Below are positions 26,768-36,398 of a DNA stretch of 64,000 nt, piece after piece (positions within the stretch are counted from its first letter, which is position 1; each line of letters opens with the position of its first letter). The notes beneath the pieces are model-generated. The model was given only the letters and a program-made list of their open reading frames with translations, made no database searches and had not been told where the DNA came from. The position numbers and the translations under genes were made by a program. Source of the stretch: Cyanobacterium sp. Dongsha4. GTDB taxonomy: Bacteria > Cyanobacteriota > Cyanobacteriia > Cyanobacteriales > Cyanobacteriaceae. The stretch is taken from assembly GCF_036345015.1 (NCBI RefSeq), contig NZ_CP084098.1:3919326-3983325 (forward strand), written 5' to 3'.

Positions 26768-28230
26768 GCGATCGCGCTTAAATAAACTTTTTCGTTATAT
26801 TTGACAGACTTGAAAAAATCCACAATGGGTGCAGGATAATCTACTCCTAATTGTACTCTAAATTGTTGTTGTTCTCCCCGAGATAATTTCCATGGCTCAT
26901 GAATTTTATCTCCTCTAATAGAAGCAATTTCAGGCAACCAATGGCGTAAATAATCTCCCCGATAATCATAGTCTTTGGACTGTTTTGGTATATTAAAATA
27001 ACGGAAACCCCTCCCATCATTACCAATTCCTGCCGTATAATTCCAATTTCCCCAATTACTGCAAACATCATAATCAATCAAGAGAGATTCAAACCACTCA
27101 GCCCCCATTTGCCAATTTATCCCTAAATTTTTCGTTAAAAAACTCGCCACATTCTGCCTTCCCCGATTCGACATAAAACCAGTGGTTTTTAATTCCCTCA
27201 TATTTGCATCAATTAATGGGTAGCCTGTTTGTCCCTCGCACCATGCTTCAAAAATTGACCAATTTTCCTGCCAAGGAATGTTAATATTTTGAATCCCCGA
27301 CGGATAAAAGAGACGATTGCCATACTTAACCGCCGTAAAACGGAAAAAATCTCGCCATAATAACTCAAAAATTAGCCAGTAAGTAGAGTCATTTTTTACT
27401 CTTTCTTGCTCATACTTTTCTACTTCCTCATAGATATAACGAGGAGAAAGACACCCCAACGCTAACCAAGGAGAAAATTTAGAAGAATAATCTCCTCCTA
27501 ACATTCCATTGCGAGTTTCTTTATAAACCTTGAGACAATCCTTTTCCCAGAAATAAGATTTTAGTCTTTTAATTGCTTCTGTTTCTCCTCCTTTGAAAGG
27601 TAAAACCGCTAATTGACTTGCTTCAAAATCATCTAATCCTAAATCTGATAAAATTGGAATATTGCCTGTGTCAATGGGGGGAATTGGCGGTAATTTTTTC
27701 GGGCTTTCAAAACATTCCTCGACTGTGCTTTTTTTTTCTATTTGTTTCCGAAAGTTAGTAAATAAATCAGGTAAGTTTTCTATGGAAAAAGGTAAATCAT
27801 CTGGTTGATAAAGAGTCGATTGCCAACAGGATTTTACTTGAGTCCGCAATTGTTTTAAAGCCTTAATTAAACGATTTTCAACGGTTATTTCTTCCTCTGT
27901 AGCTTCCTGAGAAAAATAAACTTCTGTAACATTATATTGTTTAGCAAGATCAGGAATAATTTGTTCAGGAAAACCTTTTCTAACTATTAAGTTTGTACCT
28001 AATTTTTGTAGAGATTTTCTTAAATCAGCAACACTTTCTATTAAAAACTTTGCTCTATATTTACCTGTTTTGGCAAACCCAAAAAAAGTAGTTTTAAACT
28101 GTCTATCATCAAAACAATAAAAAGGAATTATTTGTTGATAATTACCCTCTGCAATTCTTGCTAAAATTGCATGATCATGTATTCTTAAATCATTACGAAA
28201 CCAGATTAAAGCAGTATTCATAATCTCCAT
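26764..28230 (-). CDS. Cryptochrome DASH/photolyase family protein
   Basis: A 488-residue FAD protein. The N-terminal photolyase domain has ALIWFRNDLRIHDHAIL and FYCFDDRQF; the C-terminal FAD domain has GCLSPRYIYEE, LLWRDFFRF, FMSNRGRQNVASFL and DVCSNWGNWNYTAGIGNDGR. DRQF and the GxGNDxR segment favour the DASH subclass, which repairs UV lesions in single-stranded DNA and has possible signalling roles. Two near-adjacent ATGs (28230 and 28221) are both possible starts. It lies between pyrF and the overlapping receiver gene. Confidence 0.93.
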   Translation of the reverse strand: MEIMNTALIWFRNDLRIHDHAILARIAEGNYQQIIPFYCFDDRQFKTTFFGFAKTGKYRAKFLIESVADLRKSLQKLGTNLIVRKGFPEQIIPDLAKQYNVTEVYFSQEATEEEITVENRLIKALKQLRTQVKSCWQSTLYQPDDLPFSIENLPDLFTNFRKQIEKKSTVEECFESPKKLPPIPPIDTGNIPILSDLGLDDFEASQLAVLPFKGGETEAIKRLKSYFWEKDCLKVYKETRNGMLGGDYSSKFSPWLALGCLSPRYIYEEVEKYEQERVKNDSTYWLIFELLWRDFFRFTAVKYGNRLFYPSGIQNINIPWQENWSIFEAWCEGQTGYPLIDANMRELKTTGFMSNRGRQNVASFLTKNLGINWQMGAEWFESLLIDYDVCSNWGNWNYTAGIGNDGRGFRYFNIPKQSKDYDYRGDYLRHWLPEIASIRGDKIHEPWKLSRGEQQQFRVQLGVDYPAPIVDFFKSVKYNEKVYLSAIA

Positions 28231-28247
28231 CTCACCTATTTAAAAAA

Positions 28248-28937
28248 TCAAATTTCTGCAATTACTTTTTCCCACGCTAACACAGGGTTTTCTGCTTGAG
28301 TAATGGGGCGCCCAATCACTAAATAATCCGCACCTTCGGCAAAGGCTTTTTTCGGTGTCATTACCCTCTGTTGATCTCCTGTAACCGCCCATTTTGGACG
28401 CACTCCGGGGCATACTAGGATAAAATCTTGTCCGCATACTTCCTTCAATTTTCGGGCTTCTTGGGGGGAACAAACCGCTCCATCAATACCACATTCTTGA
28501 GCCATCAGGGCGTTATTTAAGGCGTATTCGGGCAGTTCTAGGGGAATTTTGAGGTCAAAGGCTAATTGTCGGCTATTAATGCTCGTTAAAACGCTAATGG
28601 CTAACAATTTCATGGGGGATGCAGACTCTTTTACGACTTCTTTGGCGGCGGTAAGGGCTTCTCTACCAGCAGTGGCATGGAGGGTTAATAAGTCCACATC
28701 ATACTTTAATGCAGATTTGGTAGCACTTTTGACGGTGTTGGGGATGTCATGGAATTTGAGATCGAGAAAGATTTTTTTGTTTTCGTCTTTCAAGTATCTA
28801 AGTATATCGCTTCCTGTGCTGACAAATAGCTCTAAGCCTACTTTCCAAAAGCTGACTTCAGGTAATTTCTTAACAAGTGCGATCGCATCTTCTAAACTAG
28901 GGACATCGAGAGGAACGATTATGTTATCTTTATTCAT
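28248..28937 (-). CDS. pyrF: Orotidine 5'-phosphate decarboxylase
   Basis: PyrF converts OMP to UMP in pyrimidine synthesis. The 229-residue protein begins [16 protein letters not shown] and carries the catalytic motif [17 protein letters not shown], with the active-site lysine, as well as the phosphate-binding C-terminal segment [15 protein letters not shown] and YLVIGRPIT. Length is normal. It lies 12 bases downstream of a PIN toxin gene and 17 bases upstream of the cryptochrome gene, so it probably shares a transcript with both, which is an unusual context for a housekeeping gene. Confidence 0.96.
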   Translation of the reverse strand: MNKDNIIVPLDVPSLEDAIALVKKLPEVSFWKVGLELFVSTGSDILRYLKDENKKIFLDLKFHDIPNTVKSATKSALKYDVDLLTLHATAGREALTAAKEVVKESASPMKLLAISVLTSINSRQLAFDLKIPLELPEYALNNALMAQECGIDGAVCSPQEARKLKEVCGQDFILVCPGVRPKWAVTGDQQRVMTPKKAFAEGADYLVIGRPITQAENPVLAWEKVIAEI

Positions 28938-28949
28938 TATATTTTCAAT

Positions 28950-29363
28950 CTAATCTGAAATTAATAAAGCATTAAAACCCGCTTGGGTAAAGTGATGATC
29001 AGAAGTGAGTGCATCGGTTATGTTTTGTTTAGTCATTACAGAAAAGGAAATACAATCAATTAGTCCCCATTCTTTATCTTGACGGGATTCATAAAGATTT
29101 AAACCCTCTCTAAATACATCAGAACTAATATTAACTATTTTTATGTTTTCTGTAGTATAACACTGTTTGATAAAGTTAACTACTTTGATGCGATCAAATT
29201 TACTAAGAGCATTTCCTACTTCCATTAAAATTGCCTCTGTAGTCCATATTTCTTGAGCATTTTTCACCAAAGGTAATAGTTTTAATGCTGATTGATGATA
29301 TTTATCTCGGCGATTTAATATAGCCTGAATGAATGCGGTATCGAGGAATAGTCTATTGGTCAT
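28950..29363 (-). CDS. PIN-domain toxin
   Basis: A 137-residue PIN protein: RLFLDTAFIQAILNRRDKYH at the N-terminus (catalytic Asp in FLDTAF), EVGNALSKF, and SLYESRQDKEWGLIDC in the C-terminal catalytic stretch, followed by ALTSDHHFTQAGFNALL. The active-site acids appear present. It would cleave RNA when unopposed. Its start overlaps the end of the antitoxin gene by 11 bases, forming a complete module embedded between hepT and pyrF. Confidence 0.88.
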   Translation of the reverse strand: MTNRLFLDTAFIQAILNRRDKYHQSALKLLPLVKNAQEIWTTEAILMEVGNALSKFDRIKVVNFIKQCYTTENIKIVNISSDVFREGLNLYESRQDKEWGLIDCISFSVMTKQNITDALTSDHHFTQAGFNALLISD

Positions 29364-29583
29364 GATTATTATTTTTCATAGTACCATAAAGATAGTGATC
29401 GTGTTCCTTTGACCAATCTTCGGGTGCGTCAATACTTCCAGCCATTTCTTCTAAAGTATCCCAAGCATTTAGTGATTCCTTTTTACTTTCTATGGTTGAA
29501 AGAATCATCTGTGCGATCGCCTCTTGTTCGGTTTGAGGCAATTCTGAAAGTTTAATGATAGCCTCTTCTAGTTGTTGGATCAT
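29353..29583 (-). CDS. Antitoxin of the PIN module
   Basis: A 76-residue, acidic, helical protein: QLEEAIIKLSELPQTEQEAI, then MILSTIESKKES, and a C-terminus with EMAGSIDAPEDWSKEHDHYL. The SIDAPEDWS.EHDHYLYG pattern is commonly encoded directly upstream of PIN toxins in cyanobacteria. It overlaps the toxin by 11 bases. There is no clear DNA-binding fold that I recognise, so autoregulation is uncertain. Confidence 0.78.
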   Translation of the reverse strand: MIQQLEEAIIKLSELPQTEQEAIAQMILSTIESKKESLNAWDTLEEMAGSIDAPEDWSKEHDHYLYGTMKNNNHDQ

Positions 29584-29591
29584 AATAAGTA

Positions 29592-29952
29592 TTAGTTTAT
29601 TCGGTTATTAGAGTATTGAGGTTTCGATAAAATTAATTCTAAAATTTTTATTAATTCTGGAATTTGAATTTGGGATACACTCCAAACTAGAGCAATATTT
29701 ATTCCATCATAATCATGAACTAACTTATTCCGCATTCCTATAATTTCTTTGTAAGGAATTTGAGGATTTTGTTCATAAAATTCTGTAGAAATCCTCTTCA
29801 TTGCTTCTCCCAAAACAGAAATTTCATACATAACTGCTGCCTGAGTTTTTAAATCATTGGCAAAGTCTTCCTCTTCCATAATTTCTCGTGAAATCAATAA
29901 TTCTTTTGGCAAAAATTAAAGCATCAAGAAGGGAGGCTAAATCACGATTCAT
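29592..29952 (-). pseudogene. hepT: HepT (DUF86) toxin, frameshifted
   Basis: From ATG 29952 the frame reads MNRDLASLLDALIFAKRIID and FTRN, then runs out of frame; from about 29880 the neighbouring frame continues MEEEDFANDLKTQAAVMYEI, GEAMKRIS, and the RX4HXY toxin motif RNKLVHDY. Removing a single base at 29880-29882 joins the two into a normal 119-residue HepT, and the total length (361) is exactly one base over a multiple of three. The downstream part could initiate at a TTG (29912) but would lack the first helix. HepT is a HEPN ribonuclease neutralised by MntA. The start overlaps the mntA end by 11 bases. Confidence 0.85.
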
Positions 29953-30328
29953 AAATTACCTCAGCAGTGGTTAAAATTTCTTTTTTTCTGATCCAATTAG
30001 CACTTTTTTCCAAATTGTCTTTAAAAATTATATCAATTTTCCTATTAATCATTTTTTTTAATGTCTCTTCCATCAATTGAAAATAAATCCAATTCAATTT
30101 AGTATCAGAAGATAATGTGACCAAAAAATCAACATCACTATTAACAGAAAAATCGTCCCTTAATATTGAGCCAAATAAAGCTAATTCTTTGATTTTAAAC
30201 TGTTGACAAAAGCTAATAATATTTTCCCAAGATACTCCTAAACGTTCTTGAATAATGGGATTAATATTCCTATTTTGATAGTAATTAATTTTCATGCTTT
30301 TTTGTACATAATATAACTCATTACTCAT
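29942..30328 (-). CDS. mntA: MntA-type minimal nucleotidyltransferase antitoxin
   Basis: A 128-residue minimal nucleotidyltransferase with the canonical GS-x10-DxD motif: ALFGSILRDDFSVNSDVDFL. Antitoxins of this family inactivate HepT by adding AMP to a tyrosine next to its RX4HXY motif. An internal ATG at 30295 (MKINYYQN) is an alternative start. The gene is 31 bases downstream of lpxA and overlaps the frameshifted hepT. With the toxin broken, the antitoxin may now have no essential partner here. Confidence 0.9.
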   Translation of the reverse strand: MSNELYYVQKSMKINYYQNRNINPIIQERLGVSWENIISFCQQFKIKELALFGSILRDDFSVNSDVDFLVTLSSDTKLNWIYFQLMEETLKKMINRKIDIIFKDNLEKSANWIRKKEILTTAEVIYES

Positions 30329-30359
30329 TACTCGACTTCTATCAAGTATCTATTATTAA

Positions 30360-31145
30360 TTATTTAGCATTAATTAATCCTCTCCTACCTGAGTCATTGG
30401 CAGAAGCACGGATAAATTCCACAAGATGCTTAATCTGTTCATTATCGGTTAGGGGTTGTAATTCTTCTAGGGCTTGATTTACCGTCAATTTAGAACGATA
30501 AAGGATTTTATAGGCTTTTTTCAACAACGATACCTGCTCACTACTGAAATTATTGCGTTTCAATGCCACTAAGTTTAACGATCGCACATGGGAGGGATTA
30601 CCTTCTACTAACATATAAGGAGGCACATCTCGATCGATTCTACTCATTCCCCCTAACATTGCCATTGTACCAATTTTCACGAATTGATGAATGCCCAACA
30701 TTCCCCCAATCACAGCCTTTGATTCGATTTCTACATGACCTGCGATCGCCACGGAGTTAGCAATAACGATGCGATCGTGTAAAATGCAGTTATGGGCGAC
30801 ATGGACATAAGCCATTAAGAGATTATCATTACCTATAATGGTTGTTTCTCCCTCTCCCGTAGCTCTGTTCACTGTTACATATTCTCGAATTACATTGCGA
30901 TCGCCTATTTTTACAAGACTTTTAGCCCCCTTATACTTTAAATCTTGAGGTGCTAAACCCAAAGCAGAACCCGGGAAAATCTGATTATCACAGCCAATTT
31001 CAATCGGTCCTTCAATTACGGTATGAGAGCCAACAGTGGTATTTGCTCCAATTTTTACATCAGCACCAATTACCGCATAGGGTGCAACCTGTACAGTAGA
31101 ATCTAACTCTGCTTTAGGATCAATGATAGCAGTAGGATGTATCAC
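30360..31145 (-). CDS. lpxA: UDP-N-acetylglucosamine acyltransferase
   Basis: LpxA performs the first step of lipid A synthesis in the cytoplasm. The 261-residue protein is a left-handed beta-helix of hexapeptide repeats (VGSHTVIEGPIEIG, VGSH, NVIREYVTVNR) with the catalytic histidine in YVHVAHNCILHDRIVIANSV and the C-terminal helical domain. The start appears to be GTG at 31145, with TGAGGTGATG upstream. It is 35 bases downstream of fabZ, the classical lpxA-fabZ pairing although in reversed order relative to E. coli, and upstream of the mntA-hepT module. Confidence 0.96.
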   Translation of the reverse strand: MIHPTAIIDPKAELDSTVQVAPYAVIGADVKIGANTTVGSHTVIEGPIEIGCDNQIFPGSALGLAPQDLKYKGAKSLVKIGDRNVIREYVTVNRATGEGETTIIGNDNLLMAYVHVAHNCILHDRIVIANSVAIAGHVEIESKAVIGGMLGIHQFVKIGTMAMLGGMSRIDRDVPPYMLVEGNPSHVRSLNLVALKRNNFSSEQVSLLKKAYKILYRSKLTVNQALEELQPLTDNEQIKHLVEFIRASANDSGRRGLINAK

Positions 31146-31180
31146 GGTTTTATCATCACCTCAGTTATGTAATAATTAAA

Positions 31181-31657
31181 TTAATCAAGGAGAGAAAAAA
31201 GCATTTGAGCTTCTACAGCCAGTTGATTGTCAACTAAGCCTCGCCCTTGCATTTTAGCAATACGGTTACGTTTAAAAGACAGTAATTCTACGGTCATGAT
31301 TAATTGATCACCCGGTACTACAGGACGGCGAAAACGGGCATTATCAACCCCCGCATAAGCAAAAAATTTTCCTTTCATACCCGGTAATAGGGTTAAAATT
31401 ACTCCCCCGACTTGTGCTAGAGCCTCTAACTGTAAAACCCCCGGCATCAAAGGATTACCCGGAATATGCCCCGGAAAAAAAGGCTCGTTGATGGTAACAT
31501 TTTTTAAACCTACTGCTCTTTCCCCCGGTGTATAATCTAAGATGCGATCGACTAAAGCAAAGGGATAGCGATGGGGTAATAATTCTTGGATTTCTTGTAC
31601 GGTAAAAGTCGTTTTTTCGATAGATGACTGTTTTTCTTGCTCTGCTATTTGTTCCAT
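31181..31657 (-). CDS. fabZ: (3R)-hydroxyacyl-ACP dehydratase
   Basis: FabZ dehydrates 3-hydroxyacyl-ACP in type II fatty acid synthesis. The catalytic His and Glu lie in [14 protein letters not shown] and [17 protein letters not shown] of the hotdog fold. ATG at 31657 (158 residues) is preferred to the TTG at 31684 because an AAGGA site lies just upstream of the ATG. It is the first gene of a nine-gene minus-strand run that continues through lpxA to the receiver gene at 26372. Confidence 0.95.
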   Translation of the reverse strand: MEQIAEQEKQSSIEKTTFTVQEIQELLPHRYPFALVDRILDYTPGERAVGLKNVTINEPFFPGHIPGNPLMPGVLQLEALAQVGGVILTLLPGMKGKFFAYAGVDNARFRRPVVPGDQLIMTVELLSFKRNRIAKMQGRGLVDNQLAVEAQMLFSLLD

Positions 31658-32078
31658 CGGGGATATTTCCTTAACTGCTATCAATAATGGTCATTAAGCC
31701 CTAAACAGAATATCATAGACCGTTCACCATGAGCAATAGTAAGTGGATAGGTAAAATTAATTGGATATTTATTTAGGTTATGAAACCGAATCAGGCAAGA
31801 ATTGCAATGGGCAACGAAGATTTGAGAAAATTTTTAGGAATATTAAAATCCACAATTAAAATTTCTTGATTTTTCCCAGAATAAAAGCTATAAGTATTAT
31901 TAACTTTTGTAAATATAACTCGATCGCATCTAAATAATGTATCCCCCTTAAACTAACTTTTATTCTAACCAACACATATTAAATCCCCATCCCTAAGTTG
32001 TTAGGCGATGCACCCCCCATCCTAAACTTTCTTAATTTTAACTTCACATATATTTTTAATTAACAATTATCGGAGGAA
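31658..32078. other. Divergent intergenic region
   Basis: About 420 bases between fabZ and the divergently transcribed SulP gene. No gene was found. It should hold promoters for both directions. It contains a GGAGG site just before 32079 and an ACTCGATCGCATC partial HIP1 site near 31918. Confidence 0.45.
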
Positions 32079-33566
32079 ATGTTTATCAATTCAACAACCC
32101 TAAAAAGAGAATGGTTTTTCAATATTAAAGCGGATATTTTAGCAGGGGCAGTCGTCGGTTTAGCTCTTATTCCAGAGGCGATCGCATTTTCCATTATCGC
32201 AGGAGTTGATCCCAAAGTCGGTTTATACGCATCCTTTATCATTGCTGTAATCACCGCATTTTTAGGCGGTAGGGTAGGCTCTATATCTGCCGCTACAGGG
32301 GCTATGGCATTATTAATGGTAAACTTAGTGAAAGATCATGGCATTGAGTATCTATTTGCCGCCACTCTCTTAACAGGGATTTTACAGGTATTATTCGGGG
32401 TATTCAAACTTGGTAAACAGATGAAATATGTACCCCGTGCGGTGATGATGGGTTATATTAACGCCCTCGGAGTCTTGATATTTCTTGCCCAATTACCTCA
32501 CTTAACCAACGTACCCTCAACAGTATATCTAATTGCGATCGCATCTTTACTAATTATTTATATCCTACCCCGTTTCACCCAAGCAGTACCTTCTCCTTTA
32601 GTTGCCTTAGCGGTGATGACAATAGCCACCATTACCCTAAAATTAGACGTGCCTACAGTGGGAGACATGGGAGAATTACCCACCACATTACCAATTTTTG
32701 CCTTGCCTAATGTACCCTTAAACCTCGAAACTCTGAATATCATTCTGCCTTACTCTCTAACAATGGCATTAGTGGGATTACTAGCCTCCTTCCTCACCGC
32801 CGCCCTAGTGGATGAATTAACTGACACCCCTAGCGACAAAAACCAAGAAGCAAAAGGGCAAGGTATCGCTAATATTGTTACATCCTTTTTTGGAGGAATG
32901 GCAGGATGTGGCATGATTGGACAATCGGTTATTAACGTACAATCAGGAGGTAGAGGCAGATTATCCACTTTTTGTGCGGGAATTTTTCTCTTATTTGCCA
33001 TTTTAGTCTTACAAGACTGGGTAAAACAGATGCCTATGGCCGCATTAGTCGCCGTGATGTTTATGGTATCCATTGGTACGATACGTTGGTCATCTTTTAA
33101 GAATATCTCTCGCACTCCTTCTACGGAAACGGCGGTAATGTTAACTACTATGTTAATTACTATTGCTACCCGAAACTTTGCTTTAGGGGTAATTACTGGC
33201 ATCATATTGAGTACAGTATTTTTCTCTCGCAAAATTGCAAAATTAGTCTTTGTGGATAAAGTCTTAAGTGAAGACGGCAACCATCGTACCTATAATGTAT
33301 CTGGGCAAATCTTCTTTGTCTCTATTGAGGAATTTTTAGGGAAATTTGATTTTGACGAATTAGTCGATACTGTCACTATTAACCTAACCTATGCTCATTT
33401 ATGGGATCAAGGTGCTGTTGCCGCAGTGGATAAAGTGGTATTCAAATTCCGCCGTAACGGTGTTGATGTCAAGTTGATTGGTTTAAATGAGGCAAGTGCG
33501 ACGTTACTCGAAAAACTTACTACTCAGGAAAATCCCCCTATTGTTGAAGAATTAGTTACTAATTAG
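32079..33566 (+). CDS. SulP-family inorganic anion transporter
   Basis: A 495-residue membrane transporter with the SulP fold: [54 protein letters not shown] and, later, [20 protein letters not shown]. The C-terminus has a partial STAS domain ([20 protein letters not shown]). SulP members carry sulfate, bicarbonate or other anions, but the sequence looks distinct from the cyanobacterial bicarbonate carrier BicA, so the substrate is uncertain. Strong start: CGGAGGAAATG. It stands alone. Confidence 0.88.
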   Translation: MFINSTTLKREWFFNIKADILAGAVVGLALIPEAIAFSIIAGVDPKVGLYASFIIAVITAFLGGRVGSISAATGAMALLMVNLVKDHGIEYLFAATLLTGILQVLFGVFKLGKQMKYVPRAVMMGYINALGVLIFLAQLPHLTNVPSTVYLIAIASLLIIYILPRFTQAVPSPLVALAVMTIATITLKLDVPTVGDMGELPTTLPIFALPNVPLNLETLNIILPYSLTMALVGLLASFLTAALVDELTDTPSDKNQEAKGQGIANIVTSFFGGMAGCGMIGQSVINVQSGGRGRLSTFCAGIFLLFAILVLQDWVKQMPMAALVAVMFMVSIGTIRWSSFKNISRTPSTETAVMLTTMLITIATRNFALGVITGIILSTVFFSRKIAKLVFVDKVLSEDGNHRTYNVSGQIFFVSIEEFLGKFDFDELVDTVTINLTYAHLWDQGAVAAVDKVVFKFRRNGVDVKLIGLNEASATLLEKLTTQENPPIVEELVTN

Positions 33567-33837
33567 GGGTTAATGAAAAATAGGGTAAACATATCATTAA
33601 TTTACCTCATCACCACGTGAGTTAGGAGTTAGGAGTTAAAAGTCATGATTATTGACAAAAAAGCTGAATAAATTAATTTCATGAGAGTTTTTCCTAAGTT
33701 TAATTATTGTTTCTGGTGAAATTTGCTTATTGATAACTCTCAACGTTATTTTTAAAGACTTTTTTCGTCGAACTCAGGTCTTATTCTAACTCTTAGCTCA
33801 CCTTTTGATTTATAATAACTAAGAAAAATAAAGCTAT

Positions 33838-34683
33838 ATGAAAGTTTCATCTTTTAATAAAAATCTTAATTTAATCGTGGTTCTTTGTTTAATCACGGTC
33901 ATAGGTTTATCAGGATGTCAACAGTTAAATGCTACTTCAGGGGTAGAGAAAAACACTCAAGAAACCACTACCTCTGCAGTAGATAATAGCAATTCAGAAG
34001 ACAATCTTTCTTCAGGGGAAACTAATCCCAATGAGGAAGAAAGTAACAATCAAGATAACATTAGTCTAAATAACAACTCTATGAATTTACCTCGTTTAGA
34101 AGGAAACGCAACAGTAGTAATGAAAATTAACGGGCAATCCGTTACCATTGAACTTGACGGCAATAATGCTCCTATCACAGCTGGAAATTTTGTCGATTTA
34201 GTACAACAAGGGGTTTATAATGGGTCTATGTTTCACCGTGTTATCAAAGAACCTCAACCCTTTGTAGCACAGGGAGGAGATCCTCAAAGCAAAGATCCTA
34301 ATGTTCCTGTAACTCGTTTGGGTACTGGCAGTTATGTTGACCCCACTACGAAAACTCCTCGCTATATTCCCCTTGAAATTCGTCCTGAATATGATGAAAC
34401 TAAAGAAGGAGTTACTCCCCCTGAGATTGTTTATGGTCAAACTATTACTACTGCACCTGAGTTAAAGCATGACTATGGTGTTATTGCCATGGCTCGTTCT
34501 CAAATGCCTGATTCAGCTTCCGCTCAATTCTATTTTACTTTAGCTGAGTTGCCTTTCCTTGATGGTAATTATGCTGTTTTTGGTAGAGTAACAGAAGGTA
34601 TGGATGTCGTTACAAGTATTGAGCAAGGCGATCGCATCGAGTCTGCCGAAGTAATTTCTGGAGCGGAAAATTTGAAAAAGTAG
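33838..34683 (+). CDS. Lipoprotein cyclophilin-type peptidyl-prolyl isomerase
   Basis: A 281-residue protein with an N-terminal signal and lipobox LSGC (cysteine near residue 27), a Ser/Asn/Glu-rich linker and a cyclophilin domain (about 90-270) with [30 protein letters not shown] and [20 protein letters not shown]. It should sit as a lipoprotein facing the periplasm or thylakoid lumen and assist protein folding. The repertoire matches the cyanobacterial exported cyclophilins. No clear operon partner; heptamer repeats begin eight bases after its stop. Confidence 0.9.
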   Translation: MKVSSFNKNLNLIVVLCLITVIGLSGCQQLNATSGVEKNTQETTTSAVDNSNSEDNLSSGETNPNEEESNNQDNISLNNNSMNLPRLEGNATVVMKINGQSVTIELDGNNAPITAGNFVDLVQQGVYNGSMFHRVIKEPQPFVAQGGDPQSKDPNVPVTRLGTGSYVDPTTKTPRYIPLEIRPEYDETKEGVTPPEIVYGQTITTAPELKHDYGVIAMARSQMPDSASAQFYFTLAELPFLDGNYAVFGRVTEGMDVVTSIEQGDRIESAEVISGAENLKK

Positions 34684-34690
34684 AAGTATG

Positions 34691-34795
34691 AGTTAGGAGT
34701 TAGGAGTTAGGAGTTAGGAGTTAAAAGTTATTAATTATTAACTGTTTACCTTTGCCCTTTGCCCTTTGCCCTTTGCCCTTTGCCCTTTGCCCTTT
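34691..34795. repeat. Two heptamer tandem repeats (AGTTAGG and TTTGCCC)
   Basis: AGTTAGG is repeated five times at 34691-34725, and TTTGCCC six times at 34751-34792 plus TTT. Such short tandemly repeated heptamers (STRRs) are known in cyanobacteria. Related tracts occur at 33617-33642, 44362-44428, 46675-46755, 49435-49505 and 59460-59545. The second tract creates an artificial open extension (MPFALCPLPFALCPL) upstream of the ketoacyl synthase. Confidence 0.9.
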
Positions 34796-34832
34796 AAAAA
34801 TCCATTTCCTTTTCTACATTTTTATCTCTGTT

Positions 34833-35960
34833 TTGAAAATAGTTGTTACGGGCATTAGCCTTTTTACCTGTTTAGGAAATACTCAAGATACTTGGCAGAA
34901 AATCCTAAATGGCGTTTCTGGAATAAAAATTCAACAACCTTTTTCTTTTCTCCCACCTCTACCGTTGGGGATGATTGAAAAACAACCAGTGTCTATCCAT
35001 GATTTAACGAAAATTCTTATACAGCAATTATGTCAGGATGCAAGGTTAACTCTTCCTCAAGATAATATTGGGGTGATTGTGGGTTCGAGTCGGGGTTGTC
35101 AAAGTCAGTGGGAATATTTTTTATCTTCTTCTCCTCCCGATTTTTCTTCTTTGTCTTGGTTGCATACTTTACCCTCTCAACCTGCGTTAATTATTGCCCA
35201 ATATCTGCAAACTCAAGGTTTTGTTTCTGCTCCTACTAATGCTTGTGCTACGGGCTTAGTTGCGATCGCACTTGGGTATGAATTAATTAAACAAAATAGA
35301 TGCTCACAAGTTGTCGTCGGGGGAGTAGAAGCGGCCATTACTCCTTTAACTATCACGGGATTTAATCAGATGAAAGCCCTTTCTCAAGAGGGTTGTTTCC
35401 CTTTTGCCGTGAACAGAAGCGGTTTAGTTTTAGGAGAAGGAGGAGGATTATTATTATTAGAAACCGAAGAATCTGCCCATTTAAGAAATGCCAAAATTTA
35501 CGGAGAAATTCTTGGTTGGAGTATGAATTGTGATGCTTTGGCGATGACTACTCCTGAGTCAGATGGTGATACTGCCATTGGCTGTGTTAAAGATTGTCTC
35601 TATAATTCTGGTTTATACCCTCAAGAAATCGATTATATTCATGCTCATGGTACAGGAACAATTTTAAATGATCAACGAGAAGCACTGATTATTAAAAAAC
35701 TATTTCCCCACTCTCCCTATGTTAGTTCCACGAAAGGATTTACAGGTCACACATTAGGGGCAGGAGGTGCGATCGCATCTGCACTGAACTTTTTAGCCTT
35801 AGAGAAACAAACTCTCTTACCAAATACTACGAACCTAACTCTTGATTTTGGACTTAATTTTGTGAAAAAATCCCATCACCATTCTTTAAAAAATGTACTT
35901 TGTTTTAGCTTTGGTTTTGGAGGCCAAAATGTTGCGATCGCTATTCAGAATATTACATAG
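34833..35960 (+). CDS. Beta-ketoacyl-ACP synthase family protein
   Basis: A KAS II-type condensing enzyme. The catalytic Cys lies in TNACATGLVAIALG, and the two His in HAHGTGTILNDQ and KGFTGHTLGAGGA; GEGGGLLLLET is also present. I place the start at TTG 34833 (LKIVVTGISLFTCLGNT), giving 375 residues, because the longer frame to 34752 is a translation of the heptamer repeat. It is shorter and more divergent than FabF (usually about 415 residues), so it may serve a specialised acyl chain. It lies alone, between the cyclophilin and tatA. Confidence 0.85.
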   Translation: MKIVVTGISLFTCLGNTQDTWQKILNGVSGIKIQQPFSFLPPLPLGMIEKQPVSIHDLTKILIQQLCQDARLTLPQDNIGVIVGSSRGCQSQWEYFLSSSPPDFSSLSWLHTLPSQPALIIAQYLQTQGFVSAPTNACATGLVAIALGYELIKQNRCSQVVVGGVEAAITPLTITGFNQMKALSQEGCFPFAVNRSGLVLGEGGGLLLLETEESAHLRNAKIYGEILGWSMNCDALAMTTPESDGDTAIGCVKDCLYNSGLYPQEIDYIHAHGTGTILNDQREALIIKKLFPHSPYVSSTKGFTGHTLGAGGAIASALNFLALEKQTLLPNTTNLTLDFGLNFVKKSHHHSLKNVLCFSFGFGGQNVAIAIQNIT

Positions 35961-36088
35961 AGGTTGTTGAAAAATTAACTAAAGCCTGAAACCTGAAACC
36001 TAGTCGAATCTAAAATTACTATGTCAAATTAAGTTTAAATCTTGTTAAAATGAATCGGTATTTTATCCAAATTTGAGAGAATATAAAT

Positions 36089-36262
36089 ATGTTTGGTTTA
36101 GGTTGGGCAGAAGTAATTATTATTTTGCTCGTGACGGTTTTAATTTTTGGTCCAAAAAAAATACCAGAGTTAGGTAGTTCTTTAGGAAAAACCCTGAGAG
36201 GATTTAAGGACGAAGTGATAAGAGATAATGATGATAGTAACCATAAGGAATCAGACAATTAA
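36089..36262 (+). CDS. tatA: TatA-family twin-arginine translocase subunit
   Basis: A 57-codon gene. It begins MFGLGWAEVIIILLVTVLIF, a single membrane helix, then FGPKKIPELGSSLGKTLRGF, the Tat amphipathic helix with the FGPKK hinge, and an acidic tail. TatA forms the pore that exports folded proteins through the cytoplasmic or thylakoid membrane. The gene lies between the ketoacyl synthase and cp12 with no obvious operon mate. Confidence 0.94.
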   Translation: MFGLGWAEVIIILLVTVLIFGPKKIPELGSSLGKTLRGFKDEVIRDNDDSNHKESDN

Positions 36263-36398
36263 CAATTGCCTCATTAACATAGTCGAGTTAATATATAATT
36301 TTCTAAATAGCAATGGAACTTATCCCCATAACAAAGATTAAAATTCTGTTATAAGCTATAGAAAGATAATAAAATCAAAGTTAAAGGAATCAAAAACT

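Noticed and set aside
29592-29912. HepT as an intact gene beginning at TTG 29912
   Set aside because: The conserved first helix lies upstream in the other frame from ATG 29952; one inserted base explains both pieces.
32750-33280. 176-residue minus-strand ORF inside the SulP gene
   Set aside because: It is a shadow of the transporter gene, with no family features.
32079-33566. BicA bicarbonate transporter
   Set aside because: Motifs such as [20 protein letters not shown] differ from the BicA N-terminus as I remember it; only SulP family can be supported.
34752-34832. N-terminal extension of the ketoacyl synthase frame
   Set aside because: It translates the heptamer repeat TTTGCCC, has no homology and precedes the conserved KS start at 34833.
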